DNA from: Congeria kusceri
Lineage: Eukaryota > Mollusca > Bivalvia > Myida > Dreissenidae
Reading direction: 5' to 3'
DNA length: 64,000 bases
Assembly (NCBI GenBank): GCA_027627225.1
Contig: CM051030.1
Span: 6,544,501-6,608,500 of the forward strand
Part shown: piece by piece, positions 23,101 through 31,437 of the stretch
Layout: each line of letters opens with the position of its first letter
Position numbering within the stretch: the stretch's first letter is position 1
Notes under the pieces: model-generated
Database searches by the model: none
The model's input: the letters and a program-made list of their open reading frames with translations, nothing else
Told to the model about the DNA's origin: nothing
Made by a program: the position numbers and the translations under genes

Positions 23101-26100
23101 GACCCAGGCGAATTTGATTAATTCTATTTTGGGGATCTAATTCTCTACCCTAGAGCTAAACATGTCGGTCTAACTTTCCACTGTGGGAGATGCTTAGTGC
23201 ATCAAATGACCCGGGTGCCCAATATATTACCGGGATCTTAAATCCGACCAAAGTTTATTTCCCATGACCCGGGATCATTCGGCGCGTCTACTTCCCGCCT
23301 GTCGGGAAACGCTTTGAGTCTAAAGTTCCGTATATGCCTCCGTTCCACCACCCCTGGGGGGGATATTGGTAGATGCATTACACCATCCATCCCATATAGT
23401 TGTAAAGTTGTAGTAGTAGATCTAGGCGATTGCGCACTCCTGATGTTTGTATTTTGCAGAGTAACATACCACACAGACTGCGCTAACAACTTAATTGTGG
23501 CCGGGAACCTGTTGACCAGCGGGTACAAGTCCGGCCAGGATGTGGTCAAACCTACAAGTAGGTGCATGCTCGTGAAAGAAACTGCGTTCTTATTGAGTTA
23601 CATAAAATTACAATATATTTTACTTACTTACTTACTTACTTACATACTTACTTACATACTTGCTTACTTACTTTTACTTACTTACTTACGTACTTACTTA
23701 CTTACTTACTTACTTACTTATTAAACGTTTCTGCCATGTAATTTTGAACACTAAATGTGAGACGAAGACTCTATGTAGAAAAATGACATTTAACAATTGT
23801 GCTGGGCGCCAAGAGTTGGTGACACAACCCGTGTGTTACCACAATGGTGTGGGGCCGATGATCATTTCAATAGCTGTGCTAGAATATGAGTCCCACGAAT
23901 ACCGCAAGCATTGGTTTCCTAGTCAGTAATTGCGATATCAGAAAATCAGAATTCATGTGTAAGCCCATATATCCCAGCTCCCATGTATCCCAGCTCCCAT
24001 ATATTCCAGCTCCCATAAGACCAATAACAATTGTTGGTTTCCGCTTACATTTCTAAAAAAATATAGAGTGGGGGGGGGGGGGGTTGTGTGTAGAAAAAAC
24101 AGTTTCTTTAACTTTTTTTCTTCACGGCATATTCACTACACAGTTAATGTATAATTGGACTGCGTTTAAAATGTTGAAACGCCTCCAATCTAAGTAACTG
24201 TACGGTATGTCATCACCAAGAGCGCCTGTCTCTCGCAGACTAATTCGAAATGTTGGCTAATAGCTGAAAAGCCGCAAATAAGCGAAAACTGCATTTTTAC
24301 CCGAAGTCAAAAAAAGTTAATGATCGATAGGCCAAAAAACCCCAAACTTTTAGGGTCGACGGAAAAAATTCGGGGGGGGGGGGGTTGGGTAGGCGGAAAC
24401 CAACAACTTCCGTTTACGCTTTTTGACATTGTCCTGCGTTTGAACGCAAGAGAGACCAAAAGCAGATTTCTGGCAGTTAATGTTTACTAAATATTTCCGT
24501 CTCCACTAATACAAGATTCTGCAACGCGCCTGGCTCTTTCTCCGTCTAGAGAATCCCAGCACGCACAACGAGGGCAAGTGCAGCCACGGCGGACCACGTG
24601 ACTCCTCCTCCACGACGTCCGCCGCGGTGGGCGGTATCAACAAGGACTCCACGGAAGCCAGCTACTCGCCCCACCACGACCTGCACGAGAAAGCGGCGGA
24701 GATCGCAATCGACCACACCCGCTTCTTCTTTGAAGACCCCAGTGAGTATTTTGGACCCAGGGGCCGTTTGACAGAAAAATCTCAAGTAAAATCTTATCTT
24801 TAATTTAGCCATCAGAGTTTTTTCTTTTACATTTTATTCTACGTGCTCAGTTTTATATAAATATCAATTATATAATTTCCTTTTGTTAATATTCTGCTGA
24901 ACTGGAATGTGTAAATAGCGTATTACGAACAAGGCTATTCGATGCAGTCTTATTCAAATACGTGCATTGTTTGCGAATGTTTCGTTCTTTGTTCAGTGGA
25001 GGCTAGGCTAAACCGGTCTCGGATAATTATTTTTTTCACGTATGCGTATATTTTCAGCGCAGCATCTCTTACTGCCCATACGCTCATAATTATATTCAGC
25101 GCAGCATCACTTACTGCCCGTACGCTCATTTAATTAGAGCAGCATCACATACTGCCCGTACGCTCATATATTCAGCGCAACATCACATACTGCCCGTACG
25201 CTCATATATTCAGCGCAGCATCACTTACTGCATGTACGCTCATATATTCAGCGCAGCATCACTTACTGCATGTACGCTCATATATTCAGCGCAGCATCAC
25301 TTACTGCATGTGCGCTCATATATTCAGCGCAGCATCACTTACTGCTTGTACGCTAATATATTCAGCGCAGCATCACTTACTGCATGTACGCTCATATATT
25401 CAGCGCAGCATCGCTTACTGCATGTACGCTCATATATTCAGCGCTTACTGCATGTACGCTCATATAATTAGCGCAGCATCACTTACTGCATGTACGCTCA
25501 TAATTATATTCAGCGCAGCATCACTTACTGCCCGTATGCTCATATATTCAGCTTACTGCTTACTGCATTTACGCTCATATATTCAGCGAAGCATCGTCAA
25601 CTGCATGTACGCTGATAATTATATTCAGCGCAGCATCATTTACTGCCCGTACGCTCATATATTCAGCGCAGCATCGCTTACTGCCCGTACGCTCATATAT
25701 TCAGCACAGCATCGCTTACTGCACGTACGTTCATATATTCAGCGCAGCATCACTTACTGCCCGTACACTAATACATTCAGCGCAGCATCACTTACTGCCC
25801 GTACGCTGATATATTAAGCGCAGCATCACTTACTGAATTTACGCTTATAATTATATTCAGCTCAAATATCACTTGATGCACGTACGCGTATATTTTCATC
25901 GCAGCATCCCTTTCTGCATATACGGCCATCTTTTCAGCGCATCAGCACTTATTGCATGCACGTTCATATATTCAGTGCAGCTGCACTGACTGCATGTGCG
26001 ACCATCTTTTCAGCGCAGCCTTACTTACTGCATGTTCGGCCATCATTTCAGCACAGCTGCACTTGCTGCATGTACGACCATCTTTTCAGCGCATTCGCAC

Positions 26101-29100
26101 TTACTGCATGTACGGCCATCTTTTCAGCACAGCTGCGCTTACTGCATGAACGACCATCTTTTCAGCGCAGCTGCACTTACTGCATGTTCGACCATCTTTT
26201 CAGCACATCTGCATTTAAGGCATGTACGATTATCTTTTCAGCGAAGCAGCACTTACTGCATGTACGATCATCTTTTCAGCGAAGCAGAACTTACTGCATG
26301 TACGATCATCTTTTCAGCGCTGCAGCACTTATTGCATGTACGATCATCTTTTCAGCATAGCTGAACTTATTGCATGTACGACCATCTTTTCAGCGCAGCA
26401 TTACTTACTGCATGTACAACCATCTTTTCGGCGTGGCTGCACTTACTGCATGTACGACCATCTGTTCAGCGTAGCTGCATTTACTGCATGTACGACCATC
26501 TTTTCGGCGTGGCTGCACTTACTGCATGTACGACCATCTTTTCAGCGTAGCTGCACTTACTGCATGTACGACCATCTGTTCAGCGTAGCTGCATTTACTG
26601 CATGTACGACCATATTTTCGGCGTGGCTGCATTTACTGCGTGTACTACCATCTTTTCAGCGTAGCTGCATTTACTGCATGTACGACCATCTTTTCAGCGC
26701 AGCAGCACTTATTGCATGTACGACCATCTTTTCAGCGCAGCAGCACTTACTGTATGTATGACCATCTTTTCAGCGTAGCTGCACTTATTGCATGTGGACC
26801 ATCTTTTCGGCGCAGCTGCACTCACTGCATGTACGACCATCTTTTCAGCGTAGCAGCACTTATTGCATATACGGCCATCTTTTCAGCGCAGCGCAGCAGC
26901 ACTAACCGCATACATGCGTATATTTTCAGCATACGGACTGCGCAAGTTAGTCGGCGACGACACGTTCCAGGACCTCCTGCAGATCAGGTCCGGCAACTCG
27001 CTGGTGTTCGTGATCGATACCACGGGCTCCATGGGTAAGGACATCGCCGCCGTGCAGAACAAGACCGCCGAGATCGTCAGCGAGACCCAGGGAACGGCGA
27101 ACGCCCCCTATAACTACATACTTGTCACATTCAATGATCCAGGTACAAAACACATTATGAAAGTTTCATATATGAATCCACGGATATACTCACTAATGCC
27201 TCCATTCCACACACGCCATGAATCTCACGAATTAATAAATTTTATGATTCGTGTGGATTCGTGAAATTGTGTACATTTTCAGGGTCGAATTGTGACGTTT
27301 TACGATTCATTTACGATACAGTTAAGATAGTGTTACAAATATTCGTAGGATTCGGCTGGAATTGCACGAATGTTGTCAAGAATTTACTACGATTTACAAG
27401 AATCTATTACGACTACTACGACTACTGCACGAAGGTTAGGAATCAGTTACGTATCGGTAAGAATACACCTAATGCATGCACGAATTAGATACGAATTCGT
27501 GACAGATTCGTAGCCGAATCGTGGTCAAGACGCGAATTCGCGTATCCCTGGAATGAGATAAGAATGCCTTCGAATCGATTACGATTCAGTTACGATGCCT
27601 AACTTGTTTCGAATTAACTACGAATTTTTGGAGTCGAAAGTTCGTGGCCAATATTTTGAACAGTTTAAAACTGTTGTCCTGACTGCTCGAGAATTGCAAG
27701 AACTGACTACGAACATAAACGAATCAGTTAAGAACTTCACGAACCGATTACGATTCAACTACGAATCCTAAAATTTATCAATTTTTGGCGATTTGTTGGA
27801 TTCGTGATATCTGTGGAATGGGGACATTATAAGACCAGTGACAAAGAATACTGTTTATCACTGGTTGGCAGTCAAGGGAAAGGAACAAAGTCACGTAGGC
27901 CTATATAGCATGCCCCTTACATTAACATTCTCGTGCCATTCAATGACTCAGCAGGTATACGAACACAAACTTCGAATATTTTTTGGCAATACCGACGAAT
28001 CGTTTTATTTCTATTTTATTTATGTTTATTTTTATTTTCGCGCTTAATTAGCGTGAATTTTAGACCTTGCCTTAATTGTCTTTTTTTAATGATTAAAACA
28101 TAAATAAAAATACAATAAAAGACACGAGTGTAAGTCCGCGCGAATAAGCCGCTTTTCAAGAACGCGCAGAAGTTGGACATCGTGAACTATTATGATTTTA
28201 CAGTACACGCATAACACTACGCTTCATGTATTCATATCATTCCATCTGAATTCATATCATAAAACGAAGCGGCCATTATTGAAAAAAGGTGGCAAACAGA
28301 GTCAATCGGGATGAATTTAAACGAACATATTGCATGGCATTCTTATGGATTCACGCATACACTTACTACTAGAACAGTGACACAAAATACAGTTTATCAC
28401 TGATTCGCATTTATGGTCAGAGAAAGGAACAAAGTCACGTATAGTCTACGTATAGTATATATACGTGACTTTTGTATGCTGAAACTTAAAATTGAGTGAT
28501 GTATTACACTAATATCTGCTGAAAAGACGCGTGTTTTGTTGTTCGCAGGAAACGAGACGACCGTGCAGAAGACCACCAATCCAGACGACATCCAGAGATG
28601 GCTGGCCGCCATACGGGTGCACGGGGGCGACGACTGTCCGGAGTTCTCACTGACCGGCATCCAGGCTGGTAGGTCAATTATATAAGTGGCCACAAATTCA
28701 AATATCATGTGTTTCATTTAAGAAATAATTGTCGATTTTGAGTTGTTGAAATCGTTTATTTACAGATAAACGGCCATAAAGCGAAAATTATTTCGATTCA
28801 AACATGACCAGATAACATATTCTGCAATTACAACGCAAACTATATATTACAGTTTCGGAGCTACTTTTTCGAGTTGTTTTTTGCAATTTAACAACGGAAA
28901 AAAATGTGCGCGTGCCATTTTAGAATTCAGTATTCATATTGTCAGGCATGCAAAGTACAGTTGATATTGCATCCTCAACTGTCGCCATGACCAGCTCCAA
29001 CGTTTATTGTACGCTATTGCAGCATCCACTGTGGCCATGCCCAAATCCAACTTGCAATGTACATTATTGCAGCCTCCACTGTCACCATGTCCAACTCCAA

Positions 29101-29376
29101 CACGTAATGTACTCTATTAATGTAGCCTCCACTGTCGCCATTCCCAACGCCAACGTGTTATGTACACTATTGCAGCCTCCACTGTCGCCATGCCTAACTC
29201 CAACGTGTTATGTACACTATTGCAGCCTCCACTGTCGCCATGCCCAACTCCAACGTGTTCGTGTTCACGGACGCGACGCCCAAGGACCCACAGAAGATCA
29301 ACTACATCACCAGTCTGATCACAGAGAAGAAGCTTCGAGTCCAGTTCCTCGTCACCGGCACGTGCACGCGCAGACG
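17056..29376 (+). CDS. VWA7: VWA7-like secreted von Willebrand factor A protein (5' ten exons)
   Basis: Ten exons join in one frame: 17056-17190, 18833-18950, 19691-19813, 22227-22409, 23017-23080, 23460-23557, 24550-24741, 26930-27142, 28549-28668 and 29226-29376. All junctions are GT/AG and the phases agree, giving 465 codons plus 2 nt. Residues 1-20 form a signal peptide (RIWLSLLMLNCVQFSLGF). Residues 21-300 match the N-terminal region of the VWA7 family: YTHTDITEIGVLK, the cysteine motif CRSCG..YHTDCANNL, GKCSHGG, GGINKD and SPHHDLHEKAAE. The VWA domain begins about residue 329 with SLVFVIDTTGSMGKD, whose D-T-x-S-M residues form the metal-ion-dependent adhesion site. It continues with HGGDDCPEFSLTGIQA and NVFVFTDATPKD and is cut at LVTGTCTRR. 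Human VWA7 is roughly twice this length (family knowledge), so the C-terminal half is not visible here. A TATA-like tract lies at 16893-16907. The family's function is poorly known; an extracellular role is inferred. Confidence 0.9.
17515..18120 (+). mobile_element. SINE-like element family E, copy 2 (intron 1)
   Basis: Shares CAGATTGGCAAATAGACAGTTTTC, GTCACAGATTCCAAAAAGAAAAG, GCAACGTTTTTCGTCGG, GGAAAACACG and the B-box-like GTAGGTTCAAGCCCCTGC with the copies near 9000-10020 and 53225. Its left edge carries an inverted pair (AATAGGTCCTTTAGG..CCTGAAAGGACCTATT). A family D fragment (17720-17935) lies within it. Confidence 0.45.
17720..17935. mobile_element. Hairpin MITE family D, copy 2 (partial)
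   Basis: Contains CAATAAACAACGCAAAGAG, TTCCGATTCTGAGCGGAGC and ATCATGTTAGAATCGAAAC, then GCATTATCGATAAACAACG. The central hairpin is missing. Confidence 0.55.
18668..18795. mobile_element. Hairpin MITE family D, copy 3 (hairpin half)
   Basis: Shows ATTAAACCACTCGGGCTAACGCCC..GGTTTAATCC, then GCATCAGAACTCCAAATCG and GTTTATTAACCGATAAACAAC. Ends about 40 bp before exon 2. Confidence 0.6.
18833..18950 (+). CDS. VWA7: VWA7-like exon 2
   Basis: Acceptor TGTGTTCTGCAG, donor TATGGAG|gtaagc. Encodes AVAKFFEEHPVQACRDC through ITARRLYDQYYG, and leaves phase 1. Confidence 0.85.
19266..19583. mobile_element. MITE CCTATCAATAT-ended, copy 2 (intron 2)
   Basis: The ends GGCACCTATCAATATTTCCC and GGGAAAATATTGATAGGTGC are inverted repeats of about 20 bp. 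TAAG flanks both sides (candidate 4-bp target duplication). The interior has a run of 20 or more G after 19285 and the family word TTACCGGGATCTAAAATC. Confidence 0.75.
19691..19813 (+). CDS. VWA7: VWA7-like exon 3
   Basis: Acceptor TTCCGTGTAG, donor AAGGAAA|gtacgt, phase 1 in and out. Encodes QVSEKRFQEAIDDLVKHNN and AAWHFNGEQIKE. Confidence 0.88.
19850..21490. repeat. 41-bp minisatellite filling intron 3, about 40 units
   Basis: The unit contains CGGTAAATAGTGACGCCAGC and CATAGGTGTAACACCGCTTAT, with a 41-bp period and considerable divergence between units. It starts about 35 bp after the exon 3 donor. Confidence 0.93.
21803..22135. mobile_element. Hairpin MITE family D, copy 4 (intron 3)
   Basis: Full layout: AATTATCGTTG, CCAGATTCTGAGCGGAGC, GCATTCGCGCTGCTTATCGGCC, hairpin GATGCGTGG..CTAACG..GGTTTAAT..ATGCATC, and CTCTATTGGCTGATAAACAACG. 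Confidence 0.65.
22227..22409 (+). CDS. VWA7: VWA7-like exon 4, with duplicated donor
   Basis: Acceptor CGTTGCCAG, donor CCGCTAG|gtgagc. Encodes NAKMQTLRDTLLNTLNNSN through NTNWVEMSGGQTAVMYQPL. Joining to exon 5 restores Gly in LGITGLP. The last 30 bases belong to the 54-bp array that continues into the intron. Confidence 0.85.
22380..22710. repeat. 54-bp array spanning the exon 4 donor, 6 units
   Basis: The donor word CTAGGTGAGC occurs at 22406, 22460, 22514 and 22568. A mutated CTAGATGAGC occurs at 22622 and 22676. The spacing is exactly 54 bp throughout. Each unit carries the exon 4 tail (TATCARNCCCTAG), the donor and ATTGCATACACAGGTACAGACA. Only the first copy is the exon proper. The period is 18 codons, so the frame is kept; in copy 2 the frame meets TAA because GGTAC became GGTAA. 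Confidence 0.93.
22715..22856. mobile_element. Hairpin MITE family D, copy 5 (partial)
   Basis: Contains AATTATCGTTGTTTATCGG, TTGTCGTTCTGATG, GCTAACGCCCTCGTGGTTTAATTC and ACGCATCAAAAC. Starts immediately after the 54-bp array. Confidence 0.6.
23017..23080 (+). CDS. VWA7: VWA7-like exon 5
   Basis: Acceptor TATTTCTTGCAG, donor CTGCGG|gtgagt, phase 2 out. Encodes ITGLPIMAAAPPSIDTCRSC. The two cysteines begin the CxxC..C motif completed in exon 6. Confidence 0.85.
23089..23376. mobile_element. MITE CCTATCAATAT-ended, copy 3, abutting exon 5 donor
   Basis: GGCGGCGGGCTGACCCAGGC matches the core of copy 2 just after its G run. The words TTACCGGGATCTTAAATCCG, TCTAAAGTTCCGTATATGCC and GGGATATTGGTAGATGCA follow in the same order. 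The left inverted repeat is gone, and the surviving sequence begins about 8 bases after the exon 5 splice donor. Confidence 0.7.
23460..23557 (+). CDS. VWA7: VWA7-like exon 6
   Basis: Acceptor GTATTTTGCAG, donor CCTACAA|gtaggt. Encodes VTYHTDCANNLIVAGNLLTS and GYKSGQDVVKPT, completing CRSCG-VTYHTDC. Confidence 0.88.
23616..23722. repeat. TTAC tetranucleotide microsatellite
   Basis: About 25 TTAC units with a few interruptions, 60 bp into intron 6. Confidence 0.95.
24033..24404. mobile_element. MITE family C, copy 2 (intron 6)
   Basis: Ends GTTGGTTTCCGC and GCGGAAACCAAC are perfect 12-bp inverted repeats. G runs occur near 24069 and 24371. The interior matches 12277-13064 in the opposite orientation. 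Confidence 0.75.
24550..24741 (+). CDS. VWA7: VWA7-like exon 7
   Basis: Acceptor CTCCGTCTAG, donor GACCCCA|gtgagt. Encodes GKCSHGGPRDSSSTTS, GGINKDSTEASYSPHHDLHE and AAEIAIDHTRFFFEDP, the most family-diagnostic block before the VWA domain. Confidence 0.9.
25035..26929. repeat. 38-bp satellite in intron 7, about 50 units, running into exon 8 acceptor
   Basis: There are two blocks. At 25035-25860 units read TATATTCAGCGCAGCATCAC and CTTACTGCATGTACGCTC. At 25900-26880 units read CATCTTTTCAGCGCAGCTGC and ACTTACTGCATGTACGAC. The first unit (GCGTATATTTTCAGCGCAGC) and the true acceptor (GCGTATATTTTCAG|CATACG) share a 15-base word. Nearly every unit has a pyrimidine-then-CAG acceptor-like site. Confidence 0.93.
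26930..27142 (+). CDS. VWA7: VWA7-like exon 8 (MIDAS motif)
   Basis: Acceptor GTATATTTTCAG, donor GATCCAG|gtacaa. Encodes LVGDDTFQDLLQIRSGNS, then VFVIDTTGSMGKDI (first metal-binding loop of the VWA fold), TAEIVSETQ and YNYILVTFNDP. Confidence 0.92.
27194..27829. mobile_element. ACGAAT-rich MITE with TA target duplication (intron 8)
   Basis: The left end TAATGCCTCCATTCCACA and right end GTGGAATGGGGACATTA are inverted repeats. TA at both ends fits a TA target duplication of Tc1/mariner type. The 636-bp interior is dense in ACGAAT, GATTCGT and TACGATT words on both strands. It has no open frame of note. Confidence 0.65.
27830..28441. repeat. Direct repeat pair in intron 8
   Basis: CAGTGACAAAGAATACTGTT..AAAGGAACAAAGTCACGTA (27835-27897) recurs as CAGTGACACAAAATACAGTT..AAAGGAACAAAGTCACGTA (28374-28441). 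The 480 bp between is AT-rich and otherwise featureless. Confidence 0.7.
28549..28668 (+). CDS. VWA7: VWA7-like exon 9
   Basis: Acceptor TTGTTGTTCGCAG, donor CAGGCTG|gtaggt. Encodes TTVQKTTNPDDIQRWLAAIR and VHGGDDCPEFSLTGIQA. The DDCPE..SLTGI segment is strongly conserved in this family. Confidence 0.92.
28730..28935. mobile_element. Hairpin MITE family D-related, inverse copy
   Basis: Has AGATAAACGGCCATAAAGCG, AATTATTTCGATTCAAACATG and CAGTTTCGGAGCTAC, matching the reverse orientation of family D. The copy at 53935-54150 has the same orientation and deletions. Confidence 0.5.
28955..29259. repeat. 50-bp array spanning the exon 10 acceptor, 6 units
   Basis: The start of exon 10 (CCTCCACTGTCGCCATGCCC) and the intron end (TACACTATTGCAG) are repeated upstream. 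Equivalent positions are 28973, 29023, 29073, 29126, 29176 and 29226, a period of 50 with one 53. The acceptor AG survives in the last five copies and is lost in the first. The final copy is the coding one, since only it leads into GTGTTCACGGACGCG. Confidence 0.92.
29226..29376 (+). CDS. VWA7: VWA7-like exon 10, splice sites duplicated on both sides
   Basis: Acceptor CTATTGCAG, donor CGCAGACG|gtaatc, phase 2 out. Encodes STVAMPNSNVFVFTDATPKD through KKLRVQFLVTGTCTRR. Without splicing the frame ends at TAA two bases later. No continuation exon was found downstream. Confidence 0.85.
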
Positions 29377-29448
29377 GTAATCCACTCATGCGTTAGTGCA
29401 CAGACTGTAATCCACGCATGCGTAAACTGGCATTCTGTAATCAGCGCA
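29369..29448. repeat. 30-bp array spanning the exon 10 donor, 3 units
   Basis: The donor word GTAATC occurs at 29377, 29407 and 29437, exactly 30 bp apart. It is preceded by CAGACG, CAGACT and ATTCT, and followed in the first two units by CACKCATGCGT. All three keep GT. Confidence 0.75.
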
Positions 29449-29885
29449 AACATGGCGCTTTAAAAAAATGTTTATTTGTTTCTTTCCAACCGCAATACGA
29501 ACTATTTTAACATTGCTGAATTAATTAAACAAGGACTCGAAGCAATGTATAAATTGTTACAACACGCGGCCACTAAACTTTTACTCTGGCTGTTGATTGC
29601 AGGCGTAAATATATAGCAGTTAACGTGCACACTTACAGTTATACAATAAAATACGTACTCTAAACAGTAGCTTGTTTTCATGTTGTTTATTTCATGCATT
29701 TTTCACGATCACATGTCGACTATTTCTTAAGAAATGTTGGCTTGAAGGGACTATGTCAGCGGAAAGGGTCTCATGTTGTTTTTTTAATCTGAAATTTAGA
29801 TATTAATAATGGCATAAAATGACAGTTAAAATAACGTACATATAATGGGAAAAGGGTTTTCGCATTCTGAAATAAAAATAAATTT

Positions 29886-30126
29886 GAGGCGCGTCGTGAG
29901 GAAACCGGTCTTAATACATGTGCGTAAAGTGTCGTCCCGGATTAGCCTGTGCGGACGGCACTTTCCGCTTATCTGGTATTTTCTGTTTCAAGGAAGTCTC
30001 TTCTAAACATAAATTCACTGTAGGCGGAAAGTGCCGTCCTGGATTAGCCTGTGCGGACTGCACATGCTAATCCGGGACGACACTTTACGCACCTGCATTA
30101 AGACCGGTTTCCCACGACGCGCCTCA
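29886..30126. mobile_element. Palindromic MITE, GAGGCGCGTCGTG-ended
   Basis: The left end GAGGCGCGTCGTGAGGAAAC is inverted at the right end (GGTTTCCCACGACGCGCCTC). Further nested inverse words are GTGCGTAAAGTGTCGTCCCG with GGGACGACACTTTACGCAC, and GATTAGCCTGTGCGGAC (twice). I recognise this element as very common in dreissenid-type bivalve genomes, from memory and not searched. Confidence 0.85.
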
Positions 30127-30689
30127 TTTATAATATGGGTCGTGTTTGTTTGGTCCTTTTCATGTTCACATTTTGACGTCAGAATTCTGAGCATTTCGTA
30201 TATCCATAGTTTTCATACATACACTTACAAAGCAGAATAGCGCAGTGGGTAAAAATGCTGTCTACTTTCATTTACTGTATGACTCCAAAGTCGGGAATTT
30301 AATAACCGCTTGGGGTTTTAATTTTGTCAAATATCTTTGCTGATTCGCTTTTATCAAATAGTTCATTATGTTTATATTATTTATTATTTAATTAATGCAC
30401 ATATCTTAGTATAGCCAATCTCCTATCATCTATTCGTGTCATTAATAGTGCAATTGGAAACCAATTTTTCGTTGACATAGTCCCTTTAAGCGGTATCGGT
30501 AGAGAAAATGATTAATGCATGAACAGTCCTGCGCGCCAGCAGAAGCTCGCGAAGTCAAGGGTTCATTTCTTTGTGTGTGTGTCTCCCCTCGGGATTAAGG
30601 GCCGGACAGTTTTGACTTCTGAGACAACTGTATTGATGAGCATCTTTACTCCCGATTCCTATCATATTTATCAGGCGCTTGGCAGGAAG

Positions 30690-30830
30690 GCAATCGGTAC
30701 CCTAACTATCTACTGGGTAGGGAACCGGTCATATCTGAACAAGCCCCGTGCGAGACTCGAACCTTCGACTTCCCGCTACGTAGGCAAACAACCTAACCAC
30801 TAGGCCACAGAGACGGTCTAGTAAGCAGAC
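30690..30830 (-). mobile_element. tRNA-derived SINE head
   Basis: On the minus strand GTGGCCTAGTGGTTAGGTTG (A box) and GAAGGTTCGAGTCTCGC (B box) are at tRNA spacing. The acceptor stem cannot pair, so this is a SINE rather than a tRNA gene. Confidence 0.65.
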
Positions 30831-31004
30831 GAACTAACGCCGTCGTCAAACTAAAAAAGGTGAATACAGTATAATGCGTATCATGTACAAATATAGTTTG
30901 CCTTCCAAACTGTGAACATGCTTAAAACATGCAATATGCAATAAATCTACCGGTAATGCTCAGACAATTGACCATCAGCACCCAAAATTGTTAAAAAGTA
31001 TTTT

Positions 31005-31270
31005 AACATGATGCTCGCTAATTTTTCTATAGACAAGGAACACAATTATCGTTGTTAAACTACCAAATAAACAACGCAAAAACAAGTCCCGATTCTGAGC
31101 GGAGCATAGTACAATATAGTTCTCATTACAATTGCAAAATTGTTTGTCACATCATGTAAGAATCAAAATAATGTTCGCATTATCGTCGTTTATCAGCCAA
31201 TAAACAACCCTTTGTCGTTCTGATGCGTGGCTATATAACGCCCTCGTTGTTTAATTCCTACGCATCAGAA
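31005..31270. mobile_element. Hairpin MITE family D, copy 7
   Basis: Full layout with GTCCCGATTCTGAGCGGAGC, GCATTATCGTCGTTTATCAG and GATGCGTGGC..ACGCCCTCG..GTTTAATTCCTACGCATC. The hairpin has lost its left GGGC arm. Confidence 0.65.
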
Positions 31271-31437
31271 TATACAGGCATGTATGTCCGGTGATGGCAA
31301 CACTGATAATCAATATACAGGCATGTAGAAGAGCTCAAGTTATTAAAATACTGATGTCTTTATAAATCACAATTCATGTAGCCTTATTTCCAAATACCTT
31401 GTGCTTTGTAAGCGAATTATTGTAAATTCTTGGCTGT

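Noticed and set aside
25232..26761. Open frames of 80-180 codons in the VWA7-like intron 7
   Set aside because: Translation of the 38-bp satellite. The exon that follows is in a frame set by upstream exons, not by these.
30700..30825. Possible tRNA gene on the minus strand
   Set aside because: A and B boxes are present, but the acceptor stem does not pair, as in a SINE head. Same verdict for 16800, 47398, 48790, 51720 and 53490.
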